Positions 61,650 to 64,000 of a DNA stretch of 64,000 nucleotides are shown here, in pieces. The notes under the pieces are model-generated. The model saw nothing but the letters and a program-made list of their open reading frames with translations. It did not search any database and was not told where the DNA came from. Positions within the stretch are counted from its first letter, which is position 1; each line of letters opens with the position of its first letter. Made by a program: the position numbers and the translations under genes. Source of the stretch: Paralvinella palmiformis (Eukaryota > Annelida > Polychaeta > Terebellida > Alvinellidae); NCBI GenBank assembly GCA_025642065.1, contig JAODUP010000147.1, positions 169,001-233,000 on the forward strand. The letters run 5' to 3'.

Positions 61650-63215
61650 TAAACTTGCAAATCTAATAAATAGATACTATTTTTGTCATTGTTTAATTTT
61701 AGAAGATTTTGAGTTAAGTCATCCATAGCCGAAAATAAGCAATGCAATGCTCTCAATTCTTCAAAAAAAAACAGTTTGGTCAACTTTATTTACTGAAGCA
61801 AACAGGTCGAGAAGAACAAATATTCCTGGATAACTCTGATCAATATACAAAAATAACTAATATTTTGTTTAGGTGTCATAATTCATTAAGGCTATTAATG
61901 TATAAATATTAATTTAGACAGAAAGGAACTGCCCCTTCCATAATATTTGATAAAACGTTACATTTGATACAGGTCTGCATTTGTTTATATTAAAATAGTC
62001 CAAACTTAATTTTAATGGTATAACAAAGGCAGCTTTCTGGAATCTAAGGAAGCATTCCAGGAACCACAGTTTATCATGATACTCCCTTTCAGGAGTTGTA
62101 GGCATAGGATCAACTGCACAAAACACACTAGATGACCGTTTCAACAACTCTCTAATTTCAGTCTGATATCAGTTTCTATAAGATTCTCAAATGTATCCGC
62201 CATGAACATGCAGGAGTTTTATAATGTTGCATATTTAAAATTGTTTGATAGATTTAATGATAGTGTGGAGGACAGTCTGATTTTTATATCGTACTTTATT
62301 CACAACACTGAAAAGACATGTTTTGATATTTTTATTGAAATACTCCGATTTGGCAGAGACAACGGCAATTTAATTTTGATCATCACAGTACCTTATGTGT
62401 CTTTTTCAAGCCTGTATGCCCTTAATGTACAGTACAATCATCGGGTTTCTTGGCATTTTCTTGTCCTTAGATGTGTACATTATATCTACATAGTCCATCA
62501 ATTTACTGTTACATAGAGCCACCTGGTGTATAAAGTACTTGAGACGAAATCCACAGACCATCAAGATACAGAATGCTGTTAAACAACCTGTATTTCCTGT
62601 ATGAACTAACTTTACCTGAAATAGGTTACATAAATGTTAGCAATGAAATTATCAGACAGCGTGAAAAACACAAAACAAACACGTGACCAAATTATCGTCT
62701 TCACCAGACATGACAAAATCTAATATTTTACCATGTTTATGTATACGTTCATTAACATATTGCTTCAAATTAGCTGTTTGACATTTACGTCCCTCTGACA
62801 AACCCATTGAATATTGAAATCACATAAGAACGACATATAATCACGGTTGACAGTGAGAGTCAACAAATTACGAAACATTTAAAAAAAAATACGAAACTTT
62901 CTGGCCATATTCATCGTTATGCATAATCGTTAGGGAATCGCCCCCAAATCACTTATCCTCCCCCCCCCCCCTGTCGATACAAAGGCAATTTATTAGTTTT
63001 CAAAAGCTTTCACGAAAGCCTTTTAATGCATTCTACCCTTCGAAGAATCACAAAGAAGAATACCGACTCACCCACCCTTTTTGAGAATCTGAGCTGCATG
63101 ATGGAAAGAATATCTAGGTAAAATCACATCACCAGCGATCTTATGGTCTAAAATATTACCAGTTGGGCAAGTTTTTGTAACAACAAGAGCATCGAGATCC
63201 ATATATATAACAACA
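61650..63215 (-). mobile_element. CR1/L2-like LINE, old degenerate copy
   Basis: The minus-strand side starts at the endonuclease (63215-63040: GATCTCGATGCTCTTGTTG, and a GYSFHHAAQILKKG-like stretch) and continues through degraded linker and RT (62640-61650), with AAGTTGACCAAACTG at 61773-61787 and TTAAATCT..NDK near 61690, compared with 17740-18100. Deletions and stops are many and the 3' end is missing. It lies head-to-tail after the LINE copy at 63222. Confidence 0.75.
62959..62972. repeat. poly(C) tract
   Basis: A run of C within the degenerate LINE; a similar C-run is at 26305-26316. Confidence 0.8.
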
Positions 63216-63221
63216 GGAGAT

Positions 63222-64000
63222 AATGATAATGATGATAATGTATATTTAATAAAGCACCCTTACTAGCAGGAGCCAGTCAAAGGCGCTGTACAAATAATAT
63301 GTAATATAATAATACCCCAAATAATGTCTGTAAAAACCCTGTAATGATTTAAAAGATAATAATTATTTATCTGTGAAAGCGACCTTAAATAGGTGTGTTT
63401 TTAGAAGACACTTAAAATTTCCAAGAGACGACGCATTTCTAATATTTGCCGGCAACTTATTCCACAAAGTGGGGGCTGCAACACTAAACGCACAATCACC
63501 ATATGACTTGAGCGAGACTTTGACCTGCAATGGTATCTGACTTGATGACCTGAGTTTTCGGGATGATTTTCTAATGGACACCAGTTCACACAGGTATTCT
63601 GGCGCCATATCATTAATAGATTTATAAGTTATTAACAAAATCTTGAAATGAATACGCTATCTAACAGGTAGCCAATGTAGTTTTTGAAGAATTGGGTGAT
63701 ATGATCATATTTTCTAGTATTTGTTACAATGCGAGCTGCACTATTCTGAATTCGCTGAAGGCGATTAATGTTATAATCAGATATGCCATATAACAGGGAA
63801 TTACAACAGTCTATACCAGATGTAACAAAGGCATGGACTACAGTTACAAGTGCTTCTTGTGTCAAGAACGCTTTTAAACAGTGGGTGTTCTTAAGATTGC
63901 AGTAGGCAGTTCGACATACTAATGTGACATGCTAATACATGTTAATACATTGATCGAAAATAACCCCCAGATTTGTTTACTGACCCATTAGGGGTAATCG
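63222..64000 (-). mobile_element. CR1/L2-like LINE, 3' part, continuing past the window
   Basis: 3' tail GATAATGATAATGATGATAA (63220-63239), the shared 3' UTR, and minus-strand frames 63865-63632 (VTVVHAFVTSGIDCCNSLLY, INRLQRIQNSAARIV) and 63638-63363 (YKSINDMAPEYLCELVSIRK, SVAAPTLWNKLPANIRN). Only one or two frame changes are visible, so this is one of the youngest copies here. RT should lie beyond 64000. Confidence 0.88.

Noticed and set aside
61450..61650. Minus-strand 66-codon frame next to an old LINE
   Set aside because: No motif and no agreement with the LINE frame; cannot be told from chance.

Overview
The window is AT-rich eukaryotic DNA: intron-split coding pieces with GT...AG junctions, dense dinucleotide and trinucleotide microsatellites, and many decayed retroelements. 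The gene fragments resemble secreted recognition proteins (PAN/Apple-like, F5/8C-like and fibrinogen-like modules). Together with the LINE, SINE and Ty3/gypsy types, this suggests a lophotrochozoan invertebrate, most likely a mollusc. The organism is inferred; nothing in the sequence names it. There are no bacterial operons, CRISPR arrays, rRNA genes or convincing functional tRNAs.

Left part (1-9.3 kb): the 3' end of a plus-strand gene, with a cysteine-rich exon (632-1083) followed by three fibrinogen-domain exons (1235-2584) carrying a frameshift and a nonsense codon. Next come a 1.08 kb repeat (3563-4647, second copy at 22100-23166) and a dead Ty3/gypsy element (4648-9291) with a short 3' LTR and only 70 bp of its 5' LTR.

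Middle (9.3-43.7 kb): two diverged copies of one locus, A (9292-14800) and B (36386-39800). Each holds a dead hAT transposase end and a first exon for a signal peptide plus PAN-like domain. Copy B keeps two further exons with an F5/8C-like domain (39935-40101, 40400-40516). Copy A has lost a cysteine and has repeats where those exons should lie. Between the copies are a LINE-rich stretch (16.9-21.6 kb), a SINE with clear target-site duplications (25866-26054), a plus-strand LINE (26150-27330), and a very recent head-to-tail duplication of about 3.3 kb (28773-35352). Non-coding segments at 27.6 and 43.3 kb are also paralogous.

Right part (44-64 kb): almost entirely old mobile DNA. It includes a LINE with an RNase H domain (44650-46050), several CR1/L2-like LINE pieces in both orientations, a second LINE family (51880-54010), a 5'-truncated SINE copy (47102-47176), an unrecognised repeat-encoded ORF family (49982-50290, 58545-58990), and a tRNA-like sequence (about 56095-56168, minus).

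Best overall reading: a cluster of multi-domain, lectin-like secreted protein genes that expands by segmental duplication and is broken up by transposons. The exon order signal peptide/PAN - F5/8C - cysteine-rich module - fibrinogen-like is pieced together from different copies, so it is a hypothesis; no single intact gene is visible.
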